A DNA stretch of 64,000 nt. Origin: Metallyticus violacea. Its lineage: Eukaryota; Arthropoda; Insecta; Mantodea; Metallyticidae. The stretch is taken from contig CM060833.1 in assembly GCA_030762175.1 (NCBI GenBank), forward strand, positions 69,406,001 to 69,470,000, read 5' to 3'. Shown piece by piece: positions 23,243-35,500 of the stretch. Position numbers and translations under genes: made by a program. Below the pieces are notes generated by a model that did no database searches, was not told where the DNA came from, and saw only the letters and a list, made by a program, of their open reading frames with translations. The first letter of the stretch is position 1. Each line of letters begins with the position of its first letter.

Positions 23243-24587
23243 AGCGCCCGCTTGCTGGTCAAGTTGAATGGGGCTATACATAGGATAGTATACAACCAGA
23301 GATGTATGTCTAATGGCGCCGGCCGAGGCTTGCTTTTGTCGAAGGTAGCATTCAAAGTGTTTACTCGTATGATTTTGTTCATGATTATAATGATAACTAT
23401 GAAATTGTTCCCCAAAAGGAATTAAAAAAAAAAAAAACAAGGAAAAAAAAAAAAACCCGACAAAACCGAATGCACAAAACGAAGCACAGTCAACTAGATG
23501 GTGCTTCCGTACTGCATGTCACTCTGCAGCTGGCTACAACACTCCCATCAGATTCGAAAATGTAATACTCCATGCTTTGGACTAAGCTTTTCGCTCGGGT
23601 TCATTACACCCCATATTGTCATGGACTTGTACACCAGCACTCAGCACTCTCATATTGTTTTCGTACTTATGACCGTAAGCCACGGCCGTAAGAGTAAATA
23701 ACTTCCGCGATATGCTGCTGCAGTTTTTTCATTTCTGTCCCCAATATTGGTGCTACAGCATTGCGCGTGAACGCCATAATAGTTAGAGCCATCATGCAGA
23801 TTACATAATGATTTATAATCCATGATCTAATTTACGTGCAATGCTTTCATAATTGCAAATTGTACGCATGTGCTTGCTTACTGTAGGGCCTGTTGGCCAT
23901 TATAACTAAAGGCATGTGCAAGGAGCCTTAAGAGTTCAAACTATATTTGGTAACTACAGAGGTAGATGTTCTTTCCTTTTGACTGAATTCACTTTAAAAA
24001 CATGACTAGAGTAGTAAAACAGCCCCGGAGGATGCAATGAAAGAGTGTCAAAAGATAGCAAGTAATTATTGTTTTGTTGTTAATGGAACGCTAGTGTTTT
24101 CTTTTCATAGAGACATTTTTTGTTACCAACATACGCTTTTGTTATAAGTTGGTTGTATATGATGTTAAAATGCGCTATAATAAACTTGGAATTTCCTCTA
24201 TGTAATTCATCCCCTTTCAAGTCACCCTTTATTGTTCATGCTAGGTTAAACTGTGGTGTTGATGTATTAAAAATGGCATGTCATTGTCTTGCTCTGTTTA
24301 ATGGTCTTGTAGGGACTGATTAAGCAGATAAATAAACCTTTGTAAGGTTTATAGAACATTAACATAGACGAGTGTCAGTTAATAAGCGAAGAATGAGGTG
24401 GAATTAAAAGGAAATCGGAAATGTAAAACATTGGGGATTAAGGAAGTATATTTATTGTGCTTGTAAATAATTTTTATCGTTGCACCGTAATGTGATTATG
24501 AATTCGCAGATATTAAACTTATGCAACTAGAAAAATATTGTGAGCGAAGCTCTAATAAACCATTGCTATATTATATTTGACACAAAA
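23243..24587. other. no gene recognised
   Basis: No exon or known element seen. A-rich runs lie at about 23423-23456. The last part (about 24400-24587) resembles 17640-17945, the flank of the dead exon. Confidence 0.5.
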
Positions 24588-25060
24588 CAGTGGGTTAAGT
24601 CCATGCTAAATCAACCAATGAATTAATTTTGGAATTTGATGACATGGATTTTTTTTAACTTTTTTGTATATTTATTTATATCTAAATCATTAAATAAGTA
24701 AAATTATTATTTTATTTTGATTTCAGCCATTCATTTTTATAATAGGTACACATGATTTAAAATTCCAATAAAACTGCATGATTTGCTAACTGCCACCTAC
24801 TTAAATGTTGGTTATTTGAAAACTAAGAGATATATACCTTAGACGGATGTCATTTTAAAACCTATGAATAGGACTTTTGTTTATATCACACCATTATGGA
24901 TTTTTTTAAAAAATGCTGCTTCTCAAATTTTGTAATTAGTATTAATTAGACAAAAGAAATGTTTAAATTTTCTTCAAAAATTTATGTGTAAAGGTACATG
25001 TCTTCTAGCTACTCAGTCCAAATTTCAAGTGATATCTCAATGGTATTATACATTTTATTT
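24588..25060 (+). repeat. left inverted terminal repeat of the 4.7-kb element
   Basis: Pairs with 28795-29274 in inverted orientation. It is near-perfect at the outer 33 bp, roughly two-thirds identical inside as judged by eye. Confidence 0.75.
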
Positions 25061-25062
25061 TA

Positions 25063-25306
25063 TTAGTGTTAACCGCCTGTGTTTACTACTGAGGCACCAC
25101 AGGCAGTGGCCACTGATGAAGCATGAAATGAAATGGTAAATTGGGAAAGGATTTCTTTTTTCTTTCTTTCTTTCTTTCTTTCTTTCTTTTTTTTTTTTTT
25201 AAATCAAAGGAAGGAAGCGTTTCAGGTGTAAGTTTAGGAGTACCTCCCTGGCACTTGCTGTTTATGAGGACTGAGGAAAAGGAAAAAATCTCATTCAGGA
25301 AGGATA
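25063..25306 (-). mobile_element. SINE family 3 copy, head truncated
   Basis: Body sequence shared with 34400-34675, 43949-44236 and 49838-50083 (TACTACTGAGGCACCACAGG, GAAATGAAATGGTAAATTGG, CCTCCCTGGCACTTGC). The tRNA-like head (right side) is missing. A (TTTC)n/T run (25157-25200) has expanded inside it. Confidence 0.75.
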
Positions 25307-26854
25307 GGGTGTATTTAGTTGTGCTTTGTGTGTTTATCTTTTTTTTCAGTGATTTGAGTAGCACTGAGGGCCAGTATAATACAATTTTATTTTTCTTAAG
25401 TGAAGCTTCTTTGTGAAGTTTAATTAATCAGGTTATATGATAACATTTGTTTCATTTTAAAATATGGAGGAAAATAAGCTAGTTGTAATCCTTACGGGGG
25501 GGCATTGGGTTGGTAAAGACTTGAGAAATGTAATCGATTGAATGGTATTACTAAACTATGCAATTAAATCACACATGAAAATATGCATTTATGTAGGTTG
25601 CAGCTGGGAAAGAAAAAACTTCACTTTGATAATAGTACACTTGAAAAGGAAATTCCTGCAAGGATTTAGGTATTTAAGGTCCAAGTCATATTAAGAAAAT
25701 TGAGTATGTGAACCCAGATGCAACTATAAATTATTTAAATGCTTCTTTGGCCTCATCTCCATTTAGAAGAAAAAGAGTTCTAAGAAATATTGGGCATAAG
25801 ATATAAGATTAAGAGGGTCTACAAAGAGACATTGTTTACTTATTATGATGATTCAGAAGGGAAAATTTTTTACTGTGATTGTTTAAAAATGATTCAGCAA
25901 CTGAAGGAAAAATTTGTAACTTCAGTCAAAAGTACAATGCTCATGATTGACATTTGTAAACAAAATGCCAATCCCATAAGAAAATTGAAAATGAATATGG
26001 AGCAAGTACTATATTGCAAGGAAGCCAGAGGTCTTGTACAAAAAAAAAAAAAAAAAAAGGAATTTTGTCAACACGTTCATATAATACAGTCAGTTTAGTA
26101 AAGGAAATTGCTATAGTGTAGAAGTCAGCAGACAAATGCCAGGGAAGAAAGACTATATTTCTATCAAAGACAAGATTGGTTGTAGATCTCATGTCCAAAA
26201 ATGTCTGGTTGTATATCTTGGAAATCTTTGAGAAATTTACCAACTTTTCAATCCATACGTATCTGAAAAGGCTGGTATTTCAAAATTTACCAAATTATGT
26301 TCAAAGAATTGCATTATAGCAGGAACTAGTTTGACTCACTGTATGTACATCAGAATGTAAAGCTCATTATTGCTGGTGCTAATTCAGACAATATAACCTG
26401 CAAGGAAATGATACACATTTAGAAACATACGAATATTGCTTATTGAGAATTATATGTAATCCTTGAACACAAAAATGTTTTTAGATGACTGTGATTCGTG
26501 TTCTGGTATTGATAATTTCAAGGAAGCCTTATTGACAAGTACTGAAGAAGAAATGGTTCATATATATCGTAATATATTGCTCTTTGTCAAGTGCTAAATA
26601 ATTACAATATTTGCAATTTTATGGCCTGGAATAGAGCCAGGCCATGAAAATCTGACATAACAATGACTAATATCCTAATATAGCACACCCACAATACAAG
26701 CTACACTCCTAATTATTATCCAGTTCAAACAACTTCATGCTATGAATCTAAATTAATAAAACCAAATAATCATTTACTTATTACACTTTTTTAAAAATTG
26801 TAAAAACTTTAAAAAATTTTTCATAGGGAACTAACACAGTGAAGCTCACATGAA

Positions 26855-27012
26855 TTAAATCTGTCATCTAACACTCTTCATGCTTCACTAACCTTAAAAA
26901 TATTTGCACAGCCACAGTCCACAGCCAAAGATGGAGATAACGTATCTTTGAAACCGGTACCGAATATTTTTAAGGTTAGTGAAGCATGAAGAGTGTTAGA
27001 CGACAGATTTAA
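26855..27012. mobile_element. palindromic element with hammerhead-like centre, copy 1
   Basis: Two 50-bp arms (26855-26904 and 26963-27012) are almost perfect reverse complements (TAACACTCTTCATGCTTCAC core). The 58-bp centre contains CCAAAGATGGAGATAACGTA followed by TCTTTGAAACCGGTACCG: a hairpin next to GAAAC. This aligns with the CTGAAGATG-hairpin-CGAAAC centre of the element at 35003-35165. The left flank carries CACAGTGAAGCTCAC, also shared with that family. Confidence 0.75.
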
Positions 27013-27189
27013 ATCATTTACTTATTAACCATCCATACCCATTTATTTTCCACTCTATACAAATATTCCCTTTAATTTCTTATTTGAGATTTGTCCCCAA
27101 AAACTTTCTTTATTGCTGTCAGATCTTATAGGAACTAATTTTCAACATTTCATAAATATTTTCTGAAAACTCTTGGCAATACCCATTAA

Positions 27190-27920
27190 TACTTTCACTC
27201 ATTTTCTTTTATATGTTGTTAGCTATTTTATAATCACCGATCCTACACTTCCAGTCAAATATAATAGGAAAATGTGCACTGTTGTCACTAGATTCATTAC
27301 TTTAAAATTTAACATTTCAAATAGAGCCTCCCAATTACACAACAAGAAATCCAGAACACTTTGTCCCCCTGCGTTAACACATGTAAATTTACTATTATCA
27401 TCTTCCCTCATCCAGCCATTAAAAATCATAAATCCATTATTTTCATAAAATTGAATAAGAGTAAGTCCTTCTCCATTTACAGTTCCATCCTTGCTTCTCC
27501 TTATATTGACTTCACACTCTGTATCAGCAAAGCTATCCCATAATATACCACAATCTCTTGCTAGCATATTCCCATTTCTTGCATTAAAATCTCTGCAATA
27601 AAACAAACTCTCTCTCTGATATATTTGACAAGATTTCCTCCATTTCATATTCTGCTATTGTGATCCTAACCTTTATCTAAAATCTGACTCTAAAATTGGA
27701 TGCCCTTACCCGATTTCCGGGACTCCAAAGCATTAGCTCCAATATACTTCCATGAGAAGTTGACAGCATCCTTGACTCCATCATAATTTTTCCCTTCATT
27801 TCGATACCAGATTCCTACCATCCCTCCACCACTAGCCTTGGCATGCTCCATCAGCTGTTGCATCTTACATGATAGCCATTTGTCAGGTGAAATAACCTTT
27901 CTCCAAGGTGATGTCACTGA
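27190..27920 (-). pseudogene. non-LTR retrotransposon endonuclease fragment
   Basis: On the minus strand the 27223-27648 frame contains an endonuclease/exonuclease/phosphatase (EEP) domain signature: FNARNGNM (the DFNAR/GDFNAR catalytic strand). RRSKDGTVNGEGLTL and FYENNGFMIFNGWMREDDNS follow, then FTCVNAGGQSVLDFLL with the S-x-x-D active-site motif. The upstream frame at 27690-27917 appears to be the more N-terminal part of the same domain (ASGGGMVGIWYRNEGKNYDG). The reverse transcriptase is absent. It is a fragment nested in the 4.7-kb element. Confidence 0.75.
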
Positions 27921-28029
27921 AGCTCACTCCAGTCATTTCTCATAATGTATTAAAAATGACACAGTACTTGTTTATACCTTCCAAAGAAAACTTCTTGCTC
28001 TATTGAGAAAAGAGTTGCTCCCATACATG

Positions 28030-28790
28030 AAGATATTTTACTTTTCAGTTGGTTTGGCAATGCAATATAAAAGTTGAAAAAGCTTTGCAAATTTGTGCAA
28101 CCATCATAATGATTTCCAAGGCATTGAAGCAGAGTGGCATTTTTATGCCACTGCACATTGCAAAGGACTTTGTAATGGTGTTGGAGGCAAAGAGGCTTGG
28201 AGCAAAGCCAATCTTCAAAATTCTTTTCAAACCAAATTATAACACTTTGACAACTATTTGAATGGGGGAAAGCAATTATCTGTAGAATAACTTTTTTGTA
28301 TAACTCACATGAAGACTAGCTGGAAACAGATTTTTAAAAGTGTGATTTAATGAAGCAGTTGCTGTTACTGGAACTCCTCAGTTTCATGACTTTCTCCCAG
28401 GATCAATTGAAGATTTAGCAACCAAAGCATATTCAGCTTCCAAAGAAATGTCTTATATTATAAATATCATTCCCAGATATCAAGATGTACATTTGGACAA
28501 CATGGCTGGTTTGTGGCATGTGCCTATGACAATGAATGGTGGATGGAACTATTCTCTGAATGGTACTGTTGAATGTGAAGTAAAGTATCATTCTTACACC
28601 CAGTTGTAACAGCTACATCCTTCTCTTGCCCTAAAAAATCAGATGTTCTTACCACGCCTGAAAATTTCATTCTTTGCAAACTGGATCCAAATACATTTAC
28701 AGGGATGTATCAGGAGATGACAGTAGTATCCAGCATGCTAGTTAAGAACAAAGGCATTCTTTTCCAATATGAGAACATTTTCATATAATT
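28030..28790 (+). pseudogene. remnant of an uncharacterised DNA-transposon protein
   Basis: Two blocks are clear. At 28045-28215 the reading LAMQYKS*KSFANLCNHHND is followed by IEAEWHFYATAHCKGLCNGV and GGKEAW. The acidic D and E residues and H/C positions fit a nuclease-like core. At 28485-28710 GWFVACAYDNEWW is followed by KVSFLHPVVTATSFSCPKKS and NFILCKLDP, a typical C-terminal domain of the same proteins. Weaker upstream traces include DDCDSCSGIDNFKEALL near 26480. I recognise this block order from uncharacterised animal transposon proteins but cannot name the superfamily. Internal stops and lost frames show it is dead. Confidence 0.6.
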
Positions 28791-28794
28791 AGAA

Positions 28795-29274
28795 AATTTA
28801 TTATCAAAAAGAAAATTTAAGTTTTGTATGATGCCATTAAAGTACCACATAGAAATTTGAACTGAGAAGCTACAAAACATATGTACCTATATGTATATAG
28901 AAAATTTAAAAATTTGGTTTTTCTGAAAACTCAAAATTAAAAATTTTAAGAAGCAGTGAATTTTGAAAACACCCACTATGGTTTTATGTTATAATATAAA
29001 ATGAAAGTCCTATTCATAAGCTTTAACATGACATGTTCCTCATGACTGTAGTCATATTTCTGAAGTAATTATAGTTTTAAATATATGGTGGTCAGCAAAT
29101 TTTGAAAATTTTAGACATTTGGTGAATTAATATCTCAAAAGAGTGGTTCAAAAGTTCTGAAAATAAAAATCTTGAAACATCTTCTGTGAAGGTGTGCAAA
29201 TGTACAGAAAATTAACAAAATTCATGACATTAAGGCTTTATACATTGGTTGATTTGGCATGGACTTACCCAGTG
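28795..29274 (-). repeat. right inverted terminal repeat of the 4.7-kb element
   Basis: Reverse-complement partner of 24588-25060. Confidence 0.75.
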
Positions 29275-29346
29275 TTGTTTGGCTGTTCATTTGCCTCTAT
29301 AACAAGAGGCTATTGCTAATAATGTTTATGTTTCTTCTTTCCATAG

Positions 29347-29517
29347 ATCTGTGACAAAGTGTAAGCTTAACAGTGTTATCACATGTACAGCAGCTTTGAA
29401 ATGGTCACAAAAATAGAAATCAAAGAAGAACCTGGGTTGGAAAGCATATTAAATGAAATGGAATCTGAATTACAAGAACCTTCTCTTTCAAATGTTAAGT
29501 TGGAGGAAGAAATCAAG
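29347..29517 (+). CDS. zinc-finger gene, exon with start codon
   Basis: Acceptor TTTCTTCTTTCCATAG ends at 29346; donor ATCAAG/GTAATG at 29517/29518. The first 36 bases are 5' UTR. ATG at 29383 begins MYSSFEMVTKIEIKEEPGLE and gives 45 codons (phase 0). A second in-frame ATG (residue 7) could also serve. A dead copy is at 18031-18187. Confidence 0.75.
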
Positions 29518-32500
29518 GTAATGTTTGCAAATGAACATTATGTAAAAATTATAAAGACCAAATATTCTGTTTTTTAACCCATATCAAATTACGCATTTCA
29601 ATTTTTGAAATCTAAAACAATGCATTTTGTATAATGCTTGATTGAATTCATAAACTCTCCCCAGGAGATATATGAATGCATTCTTATATTAACTATATTA
29701 GACTTTAGTTTCTTTTGGCAAGAAAAATAAATGAACAATCTTTCTTAAAATGGCTGTGAATATTTATTATGGTTAAAGAAATAAGAAAACCTACTGCTAT
29801 TGTCAGAAAGAACAATAAAAAGGTAATGATTTAATGCATTTCTATGAATATAATTTTATAGAATAATTACACTATGGATATCCTGGAAAATAATTTTTTA
29901 AACCAACAAATTTATATATTTTGAAATTAAATTAACATCTTTGTTGTGGAAAACTACTTATATAGAGAGAACTAGCATATATCTGTCTATGTTTACGGAA
30001 TGTCGGAATCCACGCAGTGAAACTTTTGTTAATCTTATTTTGATTTAAAGTAAAACACTAAAAATCATGTCGTCACATTAAAACTCTCTTAAAGTTTAAC
30101 AAACACACTTATAAAAGTAATTTTTGTACATGTTTCGTGAGGTACATTCCTCACATTGTCAACCAAAACGACGACTGAGGAGTCAATTTCAGCAAAGTAT
30201 GTATGTTACTATGCTTGCTCTGATGGTCTGTTAATGAACTTAAACAATATGTTGTCTGCTTCCGGTATATCAAAATTCATAAGTTTGTATTAATATTTTT
30301 TTATGTAAATTTTTTCCCATATATTAAGTTCTTTCGGATGTTGAATTGTTTTTAGTAATGTTATGTCCTTCTCTATTTCATGATTTTCATTCCAAAAATG
30401 TGCAGCCACTGCTGATTTTTCAACTTGTTTGTGTCTAATATTTCTCCAGTGTTCCTTTAATCTTATCCCCAGATTTTTCTTTGTTTTTCATATGTATATT
30501 TTGTCACATTCCTTGCAATTAATTCTATATATACCTGAATTTTCTTCTTTCTTCTTTTTTTGTTTAATTTTATTTAGATTTAATAGTTTACCAACACTAT
30601 ATCTGTTTATTGGTGCCAGAGTAATGTTATACTTTTTGAAAATTTTTTGGAATTTATGGTTAACATAAGGGTGATATGTGAATTTTTGATAAGTATTTTC
30701 TTTAAGTGAAGAACTGAGTGTAGTGATCAGTTTAATTTCCTTTTTATTTTTAAATCAATAAACATCACTCCACTGTAGTGTTGGTAAACTTATTTGCAAT
30801 TAATTCTATATATACCTGAATTTTCTTCTAGCTTCTTTTTTGTTTAATTTTATTTAGATTTAATAGTTTACCAATACTATATCTGTTTATTGGTGCCAGA
30901 GTAATGTTATACTTTTTGAAAATTTTTTGGAATTTATGGTTAACATAAGGGTGATATGTGAATTTTTGATAAGTATTTTCTTTAAGTGAAGAACTGAATG
31001 TAGTGATTAGTTTAATTTCCTTTTTATTTTTAAATCAATAAACATCACTCCACTATAGTGTTGGTAAACTATCAAATCTAAATAAAATTAAACAAAAAAA
31101 GAAGAAAGAAGAAAATTCAGGTATATATAGAATTAATTGCAAGGATTGTGACAAAATATACATAGGAAAAACAAAGAGAAATCTAGGGATAAGATTAAAG
31201 GAACACTGGAGAAATATTAGACACAAACAAGTTGAAAAATCAGCAGTGGCTGCACATTTTTGGAATGAAAATCATGAAATAGAGAAGGACATAACATTAC
31301 TAAAAACATTTCAACATCCGAAAGAACTTAATATATGGGAAAAAATTTACATAAAAAATATGAATACAAACTTATAAATTTTGATATACCGGAAGCAGAC
31401 AACATATTGTTAAAGTTCATTAACAGACCACCAGAGCAAGCATAGTAACATACATACTTTGCTGAAATTGACTCCTCAGTCATCGTTTTAATTGACAATG
31501 TGAGGAATATACCTCACGAAACATATACCAAAATTACTTTTATAAGTGTGTTTGTGAAACTTAAAAGAGAGTTTTAATGTGACGACATGATTTTTAGTGT
31601 TTTACTTTAAATCAAAATAAGATATATCTATCTATTTGAAGCTTGTATCACAAAATTGAATACATTTCATGAATCATCTGAATATTCCCGAGGATTTGGT
31701 AGTGACAAATTTGGTCTTATTCAACTTTAACAAGCTGGACATGTCCACCAATTTCCACACTTTCATCACAGTATTCATAGTTGACAACAACCTCCCTCAA
31801 AAGGATCAAGACAAAGTAGTTTTTGAACTAGTATTATCCTGCAAAAGTTTCTAGGGAGAAGATAATAGAAGACTAAAGTGATGAAATGGAACTAAATGAC
31901 CATGCACCATTTTTGTTTTACAGGAACTTGCCACCAAATGATCAAAGAAGAAAAAAAAGCTAAGAAACGCTAGGTACAAAATCGGCTACCGCCAATCACA
32001 CCCAGAAAATATTATGGGTATCACTGTAAACTTAAATTAGGAACAGTGAAGCTTGCTAAATATATAAATAAGTCGGTATTAGGTGACACTAACTGAATAG
32101 TGAAGCTAGTGTCACCTAATACCCACTTATTGTATATGGGTATCAATGTTGAACCCAGCAGCAATTAGAAATAAAATCACCAAAACCCTCAATGCTGCAA
32201 TTATGTCTAATATATAAATAAGAAATGTTGAAATGCAACATTATAAAACTAATTTTATTACCTAAATTTTAGTCACTGAAAAATAAAATGGGTTAGTGAC
32301 AATTGCTTTGCCTTTGTTTTATTTTCCCCCACACTCAGACTGAGCTGGCAGCCAAGAGCATACAGGGAAACTGCCTAAACCCAGCTTGCTGAGCAATTGG
32401 TAATGTACTAAAAATGTATTAGCTTTTTCACAGAAGATGAAATTTCTCCTTCCCAAGTTGGTGAGCTGTAAAGCATGCATCTGACTACAGCTCTAGTTTA

Positions 32501-35500
32501 GCAGTAGCACTTGTGCTTCCCATGAGGCAGGCCTGGGTTCAATTCCTGGTTGGGTATTTCCTTTTCAGGGGTTTTCCCTTATTTTTTTATGTAAATACCT
32601 GCGAAACTTACACCACAAAGACCACTGAACTCATCCAGCCAATGTGCTGATGTACAGCTGAACCCCTATTTGTTGTACCAAATTTGCAATAGATTTTTAT
32701 GATGGCTGTTATAATAAGCAGTGATATCAGAGGTTTTCTTCTTTTAACATATATCCTTACATTTTATTTTCATGTCTAACAAGAGTCCAGTTATTTTGAA
32801 TTTAAATACTGTTTTACAAACTAGATCAGTCAGGGGAATGAACCTTGAAAAACATTCTTAAAATTTGGCACAAAACTGAGCAGCTGATTAATTTCTTAAA
32901 AAGTTAACAGCAATTAAAAATGTATTATTTTATATTACATCTTTGAACCAGTTCAAACAAATGAAACAATCACTCCTTATTGCTCTGAACCTAAACATGC
33001 ACTAACTGGTCTTATCAGCAGCAATGACACTTTCTTGACTGTTCCTTTGTGCTGCTGTGTCTGCCAACTTTGGACCTAGTCCACATGCAGGGAAAAACAA
33101 AATGAAGACCTGATATAGCTATCTCAATTTTGAAGTTTTCTAATGTAAGAGATGTAGTTTTTCTAAATATTACCTTAAATTCTTATAATTATCTACTAAC
33201 TATGTTTCTGAGCTTACAAGATATACAATAACAAAGTTTAGTTATTTTTTGTGGGAGAACAGTTTCTGTTACTGCCACTGTGGATTATCATTTCAATATG
33301 GATGCTTCATAGAGTGCCTGGAATGGTTAAAGAATTAAGAACACATTCTGACTCTCCTGGCTAGAAGGGTCGAGATGTTTTGAAACGGATGGAGGGCATC
33401 AAGATATTGCAGTGTTATATCTGATAATAGAATGAGATTGGTTTAGTTGATAACTCTCTTTTGTTAAGGATGATAACGTATGTACCAATATTTTTAGTTG
33501 AGCTATTAAACTCAGCTTTAAATTGCTTCCACCTTAGTCTATAGATGACTCCAGCAAAATTACATCTATTATAACTTTCAGTCTTAAACAGTCAGTTGTA
33601 ATTTTTCAAAGAGGTTCTAGATGTAGGATCTTTAGACAAGCTAATGGAAAAAATATATTAAATTGTATTTAGAAGCTCTTTCTATAAAATATTTGCTTTC
33701 ACTGTTTGAGTTTTGAAATTGGGTTACTCTGAAAAACATTTGGACCATACAATGCTCCAACAAGGCGGAGGATTTATGGTTGGTATTGGATTCCAACTGC
33801 TTACATACAGATTCCATTGGGAATTTGAGAAATGAAAATATGCCAAGGTATTCAATTAGATAGCAAGTAAAGTTTCGCTGGTCTAGACTTGACAGAATCA
33901 AAATATATCTGTAAGCAGCTATGTCCATTGTATTTTGCTGATATATACTATTCAAAACTAGAGTAGTACAGATTGTAAGGGGCCCACTATAGAACAATCT
34001 AGCCCTGGAATACACGGATGGTAGGGAGCTGTATGTGTATAAATGCTAGAAGATACAAAATAATTATTTCTTTGGTGGTTACTCCACCCAAAATTATTTC
34101 TCAGACTGAATTGAAATTTTCTAAGAGCCAGGGATACTTACAACTCCACAACCATTATTTTCTTTAAAAATGTCATTAAACCCACTCAAGAGGCTATAAG
34201 GGCACTCAGAGAGGTGGTACTATGTTGACCATGACTATGCACCTGACAGTGACATCATAGATTCATAGCTTCAAAGAAGGCCCTCCTACAAGCATGATCT
34301 TTCTCTTCATTGCTATGGTAACTAATGTGTATATAAGCAACTACTTTTGAGAGTTAAAATCAGAGCATTACAGCCATACTCAATCTCTCTTTCACCTTTT
34401 TTGTTTAATGCCTGTTTTTACTACTAAGGCAGTGGACAGGCGGTGGACACTGATGATACATGAGATGAAATGATAAATTGGGAAAGGATTTTTTTTTAAG
34501 GAAGGAAACGTTCCAGACCTAAGTTTAGGGTACCTCTACCTCTCTAGCATTTACCATATATGAAGGCTGAGGAAAATCTGGGATAAACCTCAGTCAGGAA
34601 AGACAGTCCTGATGGGAATCGAACCCCATACTCCAACTTACAAGTCCTCGCCTTAATAACCTCAGCCATCATGACGGTTTGCTTTCATCTACCTAATGCC
34701 TCTCAATGTTCCCAGAGTTTAATTGCTGGATTTCAGCAATTAAGCTCTGGTTGGGCAGAATGTGGGAATGTGAATTTGTGAGAATAATGCAAAATAAAGC
34801 TGAAGAAAATTAATACAAAATTAAGTAATTATGGTAGCAAAGAAAAGCAAGTGAAGAATCACTTCACTAGGTTCATCTAAATAGCTGTCTATGACTGTAA
34901 TATTAAACATTTGAGATTAGGTTCATAGATTCTACTTGCACTAATGATAGATAACTATATTAAAATGTAAATTGGAACTTGCACAGTGAAGCTAATCGTA
35001 TAATTGATATCATTGTATGATTCAGTTGAACTACACACTCTTAATGCTTCACTTACTTGCTGAAGATGAGAACTAAATGTTCTCGAAACTGGTTCCATAC
35101 AGTATGACAAGTAAGTAAAACATTAAGAGTGTGTAGTTCAACTAAATCATACAATGATATCAGTTAAATAACTGTTTAATATTTCCAGGCCTTGTCAATG
35201 CTTAGGATCACTATTCTGTAATGATGTTAGTTCCAATGCAATTTCACTAATACTTAATGTTCCTAATTGCACTTGAATAGTAATATTTAAGCAGCTTAAA
35301 AATGAAACTGTAAACAGGATATTAGAAATACAACATTTTAATTGATATCATTTTATGATTCAGTTGAACTACACACTCTTAAAGCTTCACTTACTTTTCA
35401 TAAATATATGGAACCGGTTTCGAGAAGATTTAGTTCCCATCTTTAGCCAGGCTAAAGTTCAATTGTCGGATCATTCGTTGAGCTATGGGAATGTGTATTC

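Larger units (their letters stand above)
24588..29274. mobile_element. 4.7-kb DNA transposon relic with ~480-bp inverted termini
   Basis: The outer 31-33 bp are near-perfect inverted repeats: CAGTGGGTTAAGTCCATG... at 24588 and the reverse complement CACTGGGTAAGTCCATG... ending at 29274. Homology continues inward for about 480 bp on both arms. CCTATGAATAGGACTTTT at 24861 matches the reverse complement near 29007-29025, about equally far from each end. GGTACATGT.TTCTAGCTACTC near 24992 matches near 28880. Inside are plus-strand remains of a conserved transposon protein (28030-28790), a minus-strand non-LTR endonuclease fragment, a SINE family 3 copy and a small foldback. It sits just 5' of the first coding exon of the zinc-finger gene. 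No clear target-site duplication was seen. Confidence 0.75.

Noticed and set aside
22863..23440. Minus-strand frames of up to 162 codons with repeated peptides
   Set aside because: They are the SINE family 1 tail and its 157-bp duplication read in the wrong sense.
30429..30668. 79-codon hydrophobic plus-strand frame that looks like a membrane protein
   Set aside because: It is the antisense of the Penelope GIY-YIG and connector coding region.
33641..34015. 124-codon minus-strand frame
   Set aside because: I considered a LINE reverse-transcriptase C-terminus, but no conserved block is present; AT-rich frame by chance is more likely.
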